A stretch of 64,000 bases of DNA from JACVRW01 sp963850205 (GTDB lineage: Bacteria > Actinomycetota > Thermoleophilia > Solirubrobacterales > Thermoleophilaceae). Position 1 is the stretch's first letter. Every line of letters begins with the position of its first letter. The notes under the pieces were generated by a model. The model was not told where the DNA came from, made no database searches, and was given only the letters and a program-made list of their open reading frames with translations. Below, piece after piece: positions 16,810 to 25,331 of this stretch. The stretch is taken from the NCBI GenBank assembly GCA_963850205.1, contig CAWKKJ010000008.1, positions 682,001 through 746,000 on the forward strand, read 5' to 3'. Position numbers and translations under genes: made by a program.

Positions 16810-18518
16810 GGCTCCTCCCGCGACGCTCGCTGGGCCAGGGGAGCGCCGGCCCGCAGCAGGGGTGAGGCCTCGGTCCGGTCCGGTCGGACGCGCACGAGCG
16901 AGGTGGCGGGCCGGCGCAGAGCGAAGCGGAGCCGGTCGAGAGCCCGGGCGGGGGCGAACAACGCCGGTTCCCGCAGCCTCCAGACCGGGCACCTGGGCTC
17001 GTTCGATCCGCCGGCGTCGAGGATGCCGTTCACGGCCCGGCGCGCCGCCTCGTTGGCGCCCTCCATGGTGGCCAGGTCGGTGTGGGTCCGAACGTAATCG
17101 GAGGCCAGGAACAGGTTCTCGATAGCCGTGACCGCCTCGGGGCGGTCGTCCCACGATCCCGCCGTGTTGATCAGCAGCGGCTCGAGGTTGGTGGCCTGCG
17201 TGGGGTTCGGGTAGACGATGCTCGGGTCGAGGAACCAGGTGACGACGTTCGCGTTTTCGAGCACGTCCAGGCCGGCGTCCTCCAGGGCGGCCTCGAGCTG
17301 GGCCCACACCTCCTGGCGCACCTCCTCCTTGGAGCAGAACATGGCCTGCTTGCCGAAGCGAATGCCCTCGCGCTCCCAGTCGGACACGTCGATCGACAGT
17401 ATCCCCTCCACCCTCCCATCGCCAAGCGCCGGGAGGTCCACCCCCGGCCAGAACTGCGCCTGCGAGATCGAGGTCAGCGCCCAGGGGGTGTCGATGTAGA
17501 TGGTGTGGCCGTGCACCAGCGGCACGTCGCGGTCGAGGTAGAAGAGCACCCCGTTCATCCAGCGGGTTCGGAGCCGGTGCAGGCCTGCCAGGCGCGGCTC
17601 GGCGGCCTCGAGCTCGGCCCCGGCCAACAGCCGCATCACCTCCACCGGCAGGGCCGCCACGTAGTGATCTGCGCTGTCCTCGAGCGGGCCCGCCGCGTTG
17701 GTCACACCCACCCCGGTGATCCGCCGGCCGTCACAGCGCAGCGCCTGCACCTGATGACCGGTGCGGTAGTCCACCCCCAGCCCCCGCAGGTGGTCGAGCC
17801 AGGGGTCGATCCAAACGTCGTTGGTGGGCCCGCAGAGCACGCGGTCCGCCTGCGCCCCGGGGCGGGAGAGGTCGAACAGGAGCTGAAGCAGGATGGCGCC
17901 ACCGGTCCGGGCGCTGATCTCGCGGGCCTTGGCGGCCACCAGCGTGCGGGTCAGCCCGTCGGCCAGGAACTTGCCGTAGGCGGGGGAGCACTGCTCGGCG
18001 CCGGAGAAGCTCCACCAGCTCTGGTGCTCGTACTCGGCGAACCGCCGCTCCTCGCAGCTCGAGAGAAACAGGAGGAGCCGGTTGGCGAAATGGAGCTGCT
18101 CGTCGGGCGGGACCCCGGCGCCGGTGGCGAAGGTGAACAGCGCCCGGAAGGCCTGATGCAACTCGTCCAGGGAACGCGGGAAATGCGCGGGGGCGACGAT
18201 CTCGGAGCCTCCGCTGCGCGCCACCTGGACCCGCCCGGCCTGCACCAGGTTGCCGAGCACCCCGTCCCTTTGGCCCGCGTAGGGGATCCGGCTCATCGTC
18301 TCGGGCAGGTGGCGGTAGAAGCCCGGGAAGAAGCGAAAGCCGTGCTCGCCGGGGAGATCGCCACGGCCGCCGGTGCCCGACCCCGGCACGGGCATGCTGC
18401 GCGCCTTGCCGCCCGGCCGCTCGCGCGTCTCGTAGACGGTGACCTCGAAGCCGCGCTCGATCAGCTCGTGGGCCGCGCTCAGGCCGGCCACCCCACCGCC
18501 CAGGACGATCACCCTCAC
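16806..18518 (-). CDS. FAD-dependent amine-oxidase/desaturase-fold oxidoreductase
   Basis: A 570-residue flavoprotein with the dinucleotide-binding LGGGVAGLSAAHELIERG at 5-22, the GG motif ETRERPGGKARS at 31-42, and PGEHGFRFFPGFYRH near 56-70, a pattern shared by phytoene desaturase and hydroxysqualene-dehydroxylase relatives. The C-terminal FAD contact is in NLFLASDYVRTHTDLATMEGAN (given here as NLFLASDYV plus DLATMEGAN). The C-terminal 60 residues are basic and probably disordered or membrane-associated. It would oxidise or saturate an apolar, perhaps isoprenoid, substrate. First gene of the minus-strand unit with Vps62-like protein, peroxidase, amidohydrolase and UDG-like protein. Confidence 0.82.
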   Translation of the reverse strand: MRVIVLGGGVAGLSAAHELIERGFEVTVYETRERPGGKARSMPVPGSGTGGRGDLPGEHGFRFFPGFYRHLPETMSRIPYAGQRDGVLGNLVQAGRVQVARSGGSEIVAPAHFPRSLDELHQAFRALFTFATGAGVPPDEQLHFANRLLLFLSSCEERRFAEYEHQSWWSFSGAEQCSPAYGKFLADGLTRTLVAAKAREISARTGGAILLQLLFDLSRPGAQADRVLCGPTNDVWIDPWLDHLRGLGVDYRTGHQVQALRCDGRRITGVGVTNAAGPLEDSADHYVAALPVEVMRLLAGAELEAAEPRLAGLHRLRTRWMNGVLFYLDRDVPLVHGHTIYIDTPWALTSISQAQFWPGVDLPALGDGRVEGILSIDVSDWEREGIRFGKQAMFCSKEEVRQEVWAQLEAALEDAGLDVLENANVVTWFLDPSIVYPNPTQATNLEPLLINTAGSWDDRPEAVTAIENLFLASDYVRTHTDLATMEGANEAARRAVNGILDAGGSNEPRCPVWRLREPALFAPARALDRLRFALRRPATSLVRVRPDRTEASPLLRAGAPLAQRASREEP

Positions 18519-18625
18519 GCCGTGAGCCTGATCGCCCGGCGGGCTCGCGTCAACCGTTCGTGCCGGCAGCGGCGAGCCGGGCCGGCCGGGCCACGGTAAC
18601 GTCGTCCGGGCAGGCCCGACAGGTG

Positions 18626-20473
18626 ATGATCTCCCCCGAGCCCTTTCGACCCATCGCGGACTACGGCCTGCTGGCCGACTGCAACTCGGCTGCCCTCGTG
18701 GACCGCCGGGGGTCGATCGACTGGCTCTGCTTCCCGCGCTACGACAGCGCCTCGGTGCTGGCCCGGCTGCTCGACCCGCAGGCCGGCCATTGGGCGATCC
18801 GGCCGCGGGGCCAGTTCTCGGCCGAGCGGCGCTACCTGCCCGGGACGCTGGTGATCGAGACGACCTTCAGCACCGACACCGGCAGCGTGCGGCTGCTCGA
18901 CGCCCTCGTCTTCAGCGACGGCCAGCGCGGTCACGACCTGGGCTACGACGCCCCCCACGAGCTGCTGCGCTCGCTGGAGTGCCTGGAGGGGCGAGTCGAG
19001 CTGGAGCTCGAGCTGGCCGTCCGGCCCGAGTACGGCCTCTACCGGCCGCTGATCCGCATGGACGGCGACGGCGGCCGGACCTTCGGCGGCACCAGCCCGG
19101 TGGTGTTCAGGGGGAGCGCGCCGCTGGAGCTCGGCGAGGACGGCACGATCCGGGCCGCCTTCGGGCTGACCGAACACGAGGGCGCCGCCTTCTCGCTGCG
19201 CTGGGCCTCGGTGGAGCGCCGGACCCCGCCGGAGGCGACCGCGCCGGAGGACGTGCCCGCCCGGATGGAGGACACCGTCGAGGCCTGGCGGTCGTGGGGA
19301 GCCGAGCACGACATCTACCAGGGCCGCTATCGCGACCTGGTGCGACACAGCGCGCTGGTGCTGAAGGGCCTCACCTACCGGCCCACCGGCGCGATCGTCG
19401 CGGCGCCCACTACCTCGCTCCCGGAGACCGTGGGCGGGGAGCGCAACTGGGACTACCGCTTCTCCTGGATCCGGGACTCGAGCCTCACCCTGGAGGCGCT
19501 CTACATCGGGGCCTGCACCGACGAGGCCGAGGAGTTCGTCTCGTTCATGACCAGCTCCGCCGGCGGGCGCGCGGGCGAGGGGTCGCTCCAGATCATGTAC
19601 GGGATCGGCGGCGAGCACGACCTCAGCGAGCGAGAGCTGCCCCACCTGCGCGGGTGGCGCGACTCGCGTCCGGCCCGGGTGGGGAACGGGGCCTGGAGCC
19701 AGACCCAGCTGGACGTGTACGGCGAGCTGCTCAACGCGCTCTGGCTGTATCGCGAGCGGCTCGGCGACCTGCACCCCGAGATACAGGCCTTCGCGGCCGA
19801 CCTCGCCGACACCGCCGCCCGGCGCTGGGAGGAGCCCGACCAGGGCATGTGGGAGATGCGCGGCGAGCCCCGGCACCACCTCTCCTCGAAGGTGCTGTGC
19901 TGGACCGCCCTCGACCGGGCGGTGAAGCTGGCCCCCTTGCTGGGAGAGCACGGGGAGAAGGCCGAGGAGTGGAGCGCGGCCCGGGACGAGATCCGCGCGG
20001 CCGTCCTGGAGCGGGGCTGGAGCGAGTCGCTCCAGGCCTTCGCCCAGTCCTTCGACTCCGACGAGCTGGACGCCGCGCAGCTGCTGATGCCGATCCTCGG
20101 CTTCCTCGATGCGGACGACGAGCGCATGCGCTCGACGATCGAGGCCATCGCGAGGGACCTGACCGAGGACGGGCTCGTGCTGCGCTACCGAAACGACGAG
20201 GGCCTGAACGCGGACGGGCTCACCGGCGAGGAGGGCACGTTCGTGATCTGCTCCTTCTGGCTCGTGGCCTGCCTGGCCATGGCCGGCGAGCTCGAACGGG
20301 CGGAGCGGCTGTTCGACAGCCTGGTGGCCTACGCCAACGACCTCGGCCTGCTGGCCGAGGAGATCGACACCGACAACGGGGAGCTGCTGGGGAACTTCCC
20401 GCAGGCCTTCAGCCACATCGGCCTCATCGTGGCCGCGTACGCGATCGACACCGCCCGGGAGGGAATGCCATGA
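18626..20473 (+). CDS. GH15 family glycoside hydrolase (glucoamylase/trehalase type)
   Basis: A 615-residue enzyme from the ATG at 18626; in-frame codons extend upstream to 18560 but the family N-terminus IADYGLLADCNSAALVD fits the later start. The GH15 features are GSIDWLCFPRYDSAS near 35, GGERNWDYRFSWIRDSS near 275, GNGAWSQTQLDVYGELL near 352 and EEGTFVICSFWLVACLA near 540, giving the two catalytic Glu regions expected. Bacterial members act as trehalase, glucoamylase or related alpha-glucosidases. No signal peptide, so probably intracellular. The ATGA overlap at 20470-20473 couples it to the flavoprotein downstream. Confidence 0.88.
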   Translation: MISPEPFRPIADYGLLADCNSAALVDRRGSIDWLCFPRYDSASVLARLLDPQAGHWAIRPRGQFSAERRYLPGTLVIETTFSTDTGSVRLLDALVFSDGQRGHDLGYDAPHELLRSLECLEGRVELELELAVRPEYGLYRPLIRMDGDGGRTFGGTSPVVFRGSAPLELGEDGTIRAAFGLTEHEGAAFSLRWASVERRTPPEATAPEDVPARMEDTVEAWRSWGAEHDIYQGRYRDLVRHSALVLKGLTYRPTGAIVAAPTTSLPETVGGERNWDYRFSWIRDSSLTLEALYIGACTDEAEEFVSFMTSSAGGRAGEGSLQIMYGIGGEHDLSERELPHLRGWRDSRPARVGNGAWSQTQLDVYGELLNALWLYRERLGDLHPEIQAFAADLADTAARRWEEPDQGMWEMRGEPRHHLSSKVLCWTALDRAVKLAPLLGEHGEKAEEWSAARDEIRAAVLERGWSESLQAFAQSFDSDELDAAQLLMPILGFLDADDERMRSTIEAIARDLTEDGLVLRYRNDEGLNADGLTGEEGTFVICSFWLVACLAMAGELERAERLFDSLVAYANDLGLLAEEIDTDNGELLGNFPQAFSHIGLIVAAYAIDTAREGMP

Positions 20474-21822
20474 GCCAGGACTACGACGTCATCGTGATCG
20501 GGGCCGGGCCGGCCGGCCAGCACTGCGCCGCTCGCCTGGCGGAGGGAGGACTGCGGGTGGCGATCGCCGAGCGCGAACGCGTGGGCGGGGAATGCGACTA
20601 CTGGGCCTGCATCCCCTCCAAGACGCTGCTGCGACCCGGCGAGGCCCTCCAGGCCGCCCGGGAGGCGCCCGGCGCCCGGGAGGCGGCCACCGGCCGGCTC
20701 GACGCGAAGGCCGCCTTCGAGTGGCGCGACTTCATGGTGTCGGACTACGACGACAGCGCCAAGGCCGACTGGCTCGCCGGCAGCGGGATCGACCTGCTGA
20801 GGGGCGCGGCCCGCCTCGACGGCCCGGGCCGCGTGACCGTTGGCGACCAGCGCCATACCGCCGAGCACGTCGTGCTCGCCACCGGATCCGACCCGGTGAT
20901 GCCTCCCATCCCCGGCCTGGCGGAGGCCGGCGGGGTCTGGACCAACCGCGAGGTCACCGCCCTGACCGACGTGCCCGGCCGGCTGCTGGTGCTCGGCGGC
21001 GGCCCGGTGGGAGTGGAGATGGCTCAGGCCGTCTCGCGGCTGGGCGCGTCGGTCGCGCTGGTGGAGGGCAAGGACCACGTGCTTCCGCGCGAGCCCGCCC
21101 CGCTTGGTGAGGGCCTCGGCGAGGCGCTGTCGGCCGAGGGGATCGAGCTCTGCTTCGGACAGCACGCCTCCCGCGTGCGGCGGGAGGGCGACGCCTACGT
21201 GCTCGAGTTTCCCGACCGCGACGAGCTGCGCGGCGACCGCCTGCTGGTGGCCACCGGCAGGAGCCCGCGCGTCGACGGCCTCGGGCTGGACAGCGTGGGC
21301 ATCGAGCCGGGACGAGGCGGCGTCGAGGTGGACGCCCACATGCGCGCCGCCGAGGGCGTGTGGGCGATCGGCGACGTGACCGGGGTCTGGCCGCTCACCT
21401 ATGTGGGCAAGTACCAGGGCCGGGTCGCGGCGGCGAACATCCTGGGCCGGCACTGGCCGGCCGACTACGAGGCGGTGCCCAGGGTGGTGTTCACCGATCC
21501 CCAGGCGGCGTCGGTGGGGGCGGGCGAGGACGAGCTGAGCGCCACGGTGGCGCTGTCGGGGGTGCCCCGCACCTCCACGTACACGCGCGCCTACGCCGAG
21601 CGCCCGGGGTTCCTGACCCTGCTGTCCGACGGCGAGCGCCTCACCGGGGCCTACGCGCTCGGCCCCGAGGCCGGGGAGTGGCTGCAGCAGGCCACGCTGG
21701 CCATCAGGGCCCGGGTGCCGCTGGCGCTGCTGGCCGACGTGATCCAGCCCTTCCCCACCTTCTCCGAGGCCTTCCTGTACGGCCTCGCCGAGCTCGGCGC
21801 CCAGGTGCCCGCGGCCGCGTAG
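20470..21822 (+). CDS. pyridine nucleotide-disulfide oxidoreductase-like flavoprotein
   Basis: A 450-residue protein of the dihydrolipoamide-dehydrogenase/mercuric-reductase family. FAD binding is at IGAGPAGQHCAARLAEGG (10-27), the redox pair is Cys42 and Cys47 in VGGECDYWACIPSK, the NAD(P) site is LGGGPVGVEMAQAV near 178, and the second FAD contact is WAIGDVTG. The C-terminal dimer-interface motif, usually His-Pro-Thr with a following Glu, reads QPFPTFSE, so the catalytic His is replaced by Phe428 while the Glu433 remains. That argues against ordinary lipoamide chemistry. It could be a quinone or small-disulfide reductase. Coupled to the GH15 gene by a four-base overlap. Confidence 0.85.
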   Translation: MSQDYDVIVIGAGPAGQHCAARLAEGGLRVAIAERERVGGECDYWACIPSKTLLRPGEALQAAREAPGAREAATGRLDAKAAFEWRDFMVSDYDDSAKADWLAGSGIDLLRGAARLDGPGRVTVGDQRHTAEHVVLATGSDPVMPPIPGLAEAGGVWTNREVTALTDVPGRLLVLGGGPVGVEMAQAVSRLGASVALVEGKDHVLPREPAPLGEGLGEALSAEGIELCFGQHASRVRREGDAYVLEFPDRDELRGDRLLVATGRSPRVDGLGLDSVGIEPGRGGVEVDAHMRAAEGVWAIGDVTGVWPLTYVGKYQGRVAAANILGRHWPADYEAVPRVVFTDPQAASVGAGEDELSATVALSGVPRTSTYTRAYAERPGFLTLLSDGERLTGAYALGPEAGEWLQQATLAIRARVPLALLADVIQPFPTFSEAFLYGLAELGAQVPAAA

Positions 21823-21823
21823 G

Positions 21824-21843
21824 GCCGGCCTACAGCGGCCGGC
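21824..21843. terminator. bidirectional hairpin between convergent genes
   Basis: GCCGGCC and GGCCGGC form a seven-base stem with a six-base loop directly between the plus-strand flavoprotein stop and the HAD gene stop at 21830. It overlaps the last HAD codons. There is no T run. Confidence 0.4.
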
Positions 21844-22522
21844 GCACCCCGACCTCGTCGAGGTGGACCAGCATGTCGCCGGGATCCTCGTAGACCCGGA
21901 AGGCGCCGGCGTAGAACAGCTCCTCGCGCCCGTAGCCTCCGGACAGAAGCCCGATGCCCAGCGCGCCGGCGCGGCGGGCGGCGAGCAGGTCCCAGACGCT
22001 GTCGCCCACCACGATGGCGTCGGCGATGTCCACGCCCAGGCGCTCGGCGGCGGTGAGAAAGAGGTCGGGGTCGGGCTTCGCGTAGCGCACCAGGTCGCGG
22101 GTGACGAAGGTGGTGTCCTCGGGCAGGGACAGCAGCTCGCGGGCGCGGCCGGCGGAGCGCTCCGCCCCGCTCGTGGCGATGGCGTACGAGACCTGGCCGT
22201 CGCGAAGGGTGTCCAGTAGCTCGTTGGCGCCCGGCAGCGGGCGCACGCCCGCGTAGTAGCGGTCGTAGGCCTCGGCGTGCAGCTCCGGAAGCGCGGCGAT
22301 CGCCTCGTCGCTCAGCCCGTGGCCCAGCTCACGGGCCAGCGCCGTGACGAAGAGACCGCCGCTCATGCCGATGCGGCGGTGGATCTTCCAGACCGCCATC
22401 GACACGCCCACCTGCTCGAGGGCCTCCCGCCAGGCGACCACGTGCTGGTAGACGCTGTCGATCAGCGTCCCGTCCAGGTCGAAGAGAAAGGCGGGCTCGG
22501 GGGTCTTGCGCTCGATGCTCAT
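21830..22522 (-). CDS. HAD-superfamily phosphatase (Gph/PGMB-like)
   Basis: A 230-residue haloacid-dehalogenase-type phosphatase. Motif I is FLFDLDGTLIDS near residues 12-23 with the nucleophile and acid Asp pair, motif II is the Ser/Thr of YAIATSGAE near 117, motif III is the Lys of VRYAKPDPD near 150, and motif IV is VVGDSVWD near 171. The helical cap inserted after motif I places it in subfamily I, like phosphoglycolate phosphatase and beta-phosphoglucomutase. Which sugar or glycolate phosphate it uses is not determinable. Start is the ATG at 22520-22522 (MSIERK); longer in-frame reading lacks conserved sequence. Confidence 0.85.
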   Translation of the reverse strand: MSIERKTPEPAFLFDLDGTLIDSVYQHVVAWREALEQVGVSMAVWKIHRRIGMSGGLFVTALARELGHGLSDEAIAALPELHAEAYDRYYAGVRPLPGANELLDTLRDGQVSYAIATSGAERSAGRARELLSLPEDTTFVTRDLVRYAKPDPDLFLTAAERLGVDIADAIVVGDSVWDLLAARRAGALGIGLLSGGYGREELFYAGAFRVYEDPGDMLVHLDEVGVRRPL

Positions 22523-22620
22523 GGGCGGGGATTGTGCCGCTTCGGCCGCTGCAAGTTTGCGACCAGCCCCGGGCCGGTGCTTTACCCCGGCCCCGGGCGG
22601 CAGCACACTGGACCGCGCAC

Positions 22621-23550
22621 ATGCTCGACGGGGGTCTCACCGACTACATCCCGTACGTCTTCCCGGCCGTGTACCTGGTCGCGCTCGTGCTGCTGCACTT
22701 CTTGGTGATCGTCGGACCGAGCCGGGCGCAGCTGCGGGCGCAGTGGTCGACCTTCGTCGCGCGCAATCCGGAGCGCAAGGACGAGCGCTTCGAGCCCAAG
22801 TACCTGTCACCGCGCCTGCCGAACCAGGGCGACATCCTGGCCGGTTGGAGGGCGCTGCACGCCCGGGAGGTCGACGCCGTGGCCGACCTGAGGACACCCG
22901 AGCTGCGCGCGCAGCTCGTGGCCCGGGCCGCCGAGCTCACCGAGGAGAGCCAGGCCCCGCTGAAGGACGCCGCCGTCGGCGCGGCCAAGGCCCTGCGGGC
23001 CGGTTCGGAGGATCCCGGCGATGCCCTCGCGGACGGGCGCGCCACCCTCAAGCAGGCGCTGACCGTGGTCTACGACAGCCGCGACAGCGCGTACGAGGAG
23101 GCGGCCGAGGTCTACCGCAAGACTCAGTGGCTCGCGCTGATCGGCGCCGTGGCCATCGTCGCCCTCGGCTCCGCGATCGATCAGGGCCAGATCTTCTTCC
23201 TGGTCGGCGCCGTGGGCGGGCTGATGAGCCGGCTCACGCGGATCCTGTCGCGCCGGCCGCGCGCCAACGACTACGGCGCCTCCTGGTCGACCCTGATCCT
23301 GGCTCCGATCGCCGGCGGCCTGGCGGGCTGGCTCGGCGTGGCGCTCACCGAGGCGCTTGCCAGCGAGGACTTCGGCCTGCTCGACGCCGGCACCTTCCGG
23401 GACATCTTCTCCGGAAGCGACGGGCTGGAGGGCGCCGACGCCACCGTCGCCCTCGCGGTCTCGTTCATCTTCGGCTTCTCCGAGCGGCTGATCACGCGGG
23501 CCACCACCGCCGCCGAGGAGCGCGTGGTGCCCAAGCTGCCCACCAGCTGA
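22621..23550 (+). CDS. membrane protein of unknown function
   Basis: A 309-residue protein with one N-terminal transmembrane helix (about 9-31, YIPYVFPAVYLVALVLLHFL), an approximately 130-residue mostly helical soluble part rich in Ala, Glu and Arg, two closely spaced hydrophobic helices near 174-205 (ALIGAVAIVALGSAI and IFFLVGAVGGLMSRL), and two more at about 224-242 and 282-297. The SRLTRILSRRP sequence after helix three is positively charged. I do not recognise a family. It could be a channel-like or scaffold membrane protein; no function is proposed. Confidence 0.65.
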   Translation: MLDGGLTDYIPYVFPAVYLVALVLLHFLVIVGPSRAQLRAQWSTFVARNPERKDERFEPKYLSPRLPNQGDILAGWRALHAREVDAVADLRTPELRAQLVARAAELTEESQAPLKDAAVGAAKALRAGSEDPGDALADGRATLKQALTVVYDSRDSAYEEAAEVYRKTQWLALIGAVAIVALGSAIDQGQIFFLVGAVGGLMSRLTRILSRRPRANDYGASWSTLILAPIAGGLAGWLGVALTEALASEDFGLLDAGTFRDIFSGSDGLEGADATVALAVSFIFGFSERLITRATTAAEERVVPKLPTS

Positions 23551-23562
23551 CGCGAGCGGGGG

Positions 23563-23568
23563 TATCGT
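23563..23568 (+). promoter_or_regulatory. candidate -10 box for leaderless VOC gene
   Basis: TATCGT, eight bases before the GTG at 23577, fits the TANNNT leaderless pattern seen repeatedly here. No -35 match is seen. Confidence 0.4.
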
Positions 23569-23576
23569 CGGGCGTC

Positions 23577-24407
23577 GTGATCGGCGCCGTCTCCCTGATC
23601 GTCTCCGACCTGGACGCGCAGCAGTCCTTCTACGAGCGCGCCCTCGGCCTGCACACCCTGGAGCGGTCGGGCGACACCGCCGAGCTCGGCCCCGAGGGCG
23701 GCCCCGTGCTGCTGCGGCTCAGCGGGCGGCCCGACGCCCCGGCCCGCCCGGCGCGGAGCACGGGCCTGTTCCACTTCGCCGTGCTGGTGCCGAGCCGCCT
23801 GGACCTGGCCCGCTCGTTGCCGCGGCTGGCGAACGCGCAACAGGGGCTCACGGGCGCGTCCGACCACCTGGTGAGCGAGGCGCTCTACCTGCGCGATCCC
23901 GAGTACAACGGCATCGAGATCTACCGCGACCGTCCCCGCGATCAGTGGCCGTCCCTCGGCGGAGAGCTGCGCATGGACACCCTGCCGCTCGACCTGGACG
24001 ATGTGCTGTCCGAGCTCGACGGCGCCCCGGAGGAGGCGGACGGGCTCCCGCCGGGCACGAGGATCGGCCACGTGCACCTGCAGGTGGCCGACATCCCGGA
24101 GGCCGCGGCCTTCTACAAGGACGCGCTCGGCCTCGACGTGACCGCCCGCGTGTTCACCGACGCTCTCTTCATGTCCTACGGCGGGTATCACCATCACGTG
24201 GGGGTCAACAGCTGGGCGAGCGCGGGCGCGCCGCCGCCCCCGCCCGGCGCGCTCGGGCTCGACCGCTACGAGCTCGTGCTCCCCGAGGCCGCGGAGCTCG
24301 ACGCGGTGGCGGCGCGCCTGGAGGCCGCGGGGGTGGCGGCCGAGCGGACGCCCGAGGGCCTGCTCGCGCAGGATCCCTCCGGCAACCGGGTGCTGATCAG
24401 GAGCTGA
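23577..24407 (+). CDS. two-domain VOC/glyoxalase protein (CatE-like dioxygenase)
   Basis: A 276-residue protein with two vicinal-oxygen-chelate modules, one in residues 1-130 and one at about 160-276 (IGHVHLQVADIPEAAAFYKD). The arrangement and length resemble bacterial catechol-2,3-dioxygenase-like CatE proteins. Metal ligands are suggested by the His in LFHFAVLVP and HVHLQV and the Glu in NGIEIYRD; HHHVGVNSW in the second module is also typical. Start chosen at GTG 23577, just after a TANNNT hexamer. Extradiol ring cleavage is possible but the substrate is unknown. The last 11 bases overlap the 3' end of the opposing YceI gene. Confidence 0.8.
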   Translation: MIGAVSLIVSDLDAQQSFYERALGLHTLERSGDTAELGPEGGPVLLRLSGRPDAPARPARSTGLFHFAVLVPSRLDLARSLPRLANAQQGLTGASDHLVSEALYLRDPEYNGIEIYRDRPRDQWPSLGGELRMDTLPLDLDDVLSELDGAPEEADGLPPGTRIGHVHLQVADIPEAAAFYKDALGLDVTARVFTDALFMSYGGYHHHVGVNSWASAGAPPPPPGALGLDRYELVLPEAAELDAVAARLEAAGVAAERTPEGLLAQDPSGNRVLIRS

Positions 24408-25005
24408 GCGCGCCGATCTCGCGGTAGTAGTCGATCGCGCCGGTGGCCTCCAGGTCCTCGAGCAGGATGGCCTCGACGTCGAGGGTCAGGTCGATCAGGT
24501 TCGAGGCCACCACCCCGCCGCCCGGCAGCTGATCGTTCCAGGAGACCCCCCAGTCGGTGCGGTCCAGGCGGCCGCGGGCCTCGAAGCCGATGCGCCGCAT
24601 CGTGCCCCGGTTCTCGTCGCCCACCCAGAAGGGCGTCGCCCACTGGCCGAGGTGGGTCACGTCGAGCGGGACCTCGCCGGTGGTCCCCCGCATCGTCAGC
24701 TGAGCGAGGGCCTTGAAGTCGTTGTCGCCCACGCGCTCGCTGAAGCGGCCCTCGAAGGTGATGTCCGGATGGGTGTCCGTGTCGAAGAAGTCGGGGCTGC
24801 GGAGGTGCGCGTCACGGTCGGGCTCTCCGCTCCAGAGCCTCGTCGCGTCCATCCGGCCCCTGAACGACGTCTGCTCGCAGTGCTCGCGGTCCCACTCCAC
24901 GCTCCCGCGAATGTCCTTGAACAGACCCCGCACCCACGTGACCATCATGTGGCGCGCGCGGAACTCCGCCTCGGTGTGACCGGGCTCGAAGATCCAAGTG
25001 GGCAC
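24397..25005 (-). CDS. YceI-family protein
   Basis: A 202-residue lipocalin-like YceI protein. The family opening TWIFEPGHTEAEFRARHMM, the LRSPDFFDTDTHPDITFEG stretch near 68-86 and the MRGTTGEVPLDV near 107 are all diagnostic. YceI proteins bind polyisoprenoid or other amphipathic chains; periplasmic members have signal peptides but this one has none and is probably cytosolic. It begins three bases after the zinc-finger gene stop, so they are almost certainly cotranscribed. The ligand is not known. Confidence 0.88.
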   Translation of the reverse strand: MPTWIFEPGHTEAEFRARHMMVTWVRGLFKDIRGSVEWDREHCEQTSFRGRMDATRLWSGEPDRDAHLRSPDFFDTDTHPDITFEGRFSERVGDNDFKALAQLTMRGTTGEVPLDVTHLGQWATPFWVGDENRGTMRRIGFEARGRLDRTDWGVSWNDQLPGGGVVASNLIDLTLDVEAILLEDLEATGAIDYYREIGALSS

Positions 25006-25008
25006 CGC

Positions 25009-25278
25009 TCAGGCCTCCAGCTCGAACGCCACCTCGTCCACATAGCACCAGTTCCAGTCCTCGCCGGGCTCGGCCGACCGCACGATCGGATGTCCGCTCT
25101 CCCCGGCGTGCGCGCTGGCGTGGCGGTTGGGCGAGGAGTCGCAGCAGCCCACGTGGCCGCAGGTCAGGCAGGTCCGCAGGTGGACCCAGCGGCCTCCCGT
25201 CTTCATGCAGTCCTCGCAGCCCTCCACCGACTCGGGCGGCTCGATGCGGATCTGGTCGAGGTGGGTGCAGGCGGGCAT
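25009..25278 (-). CDS. UBP-type zinc finger protein
   Basis: An 89-residue protein that is essentially one ZnF-UBP domain: CTHLDQ at 4-9, CEDCMKTGGRW near 21-31, LRTCLTCGHVGCCDSS near 35-50, then HASAHAGESGHPIVRS. The Cys/His spacing is that of UBP fingers, which in eukaryotes bind ubiquitin C-termini; bacterial stand-alone copies are common in actinobacteria and have no settled role. Start set at the ATG 25276-25278 just before the conserved opening; an in-frame upstream extension is possible. Operon with yceI. Confidence 0.82.
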   Translation of the reverse strand: MPACTHLDQIRIEPPESVEGCEDCMKTGGRWVHLRTCLTCGHVGCCDSSPNRHASAHAGESGHPIVRSAEPGEDWNWCYVDEVAFELEA

Positions 25279-25331
25279 GGCCACGAGGATGACAGGCGGA
25301 CCTCTGCGGCGGCTGCCGCCGTAGTGGGGGC

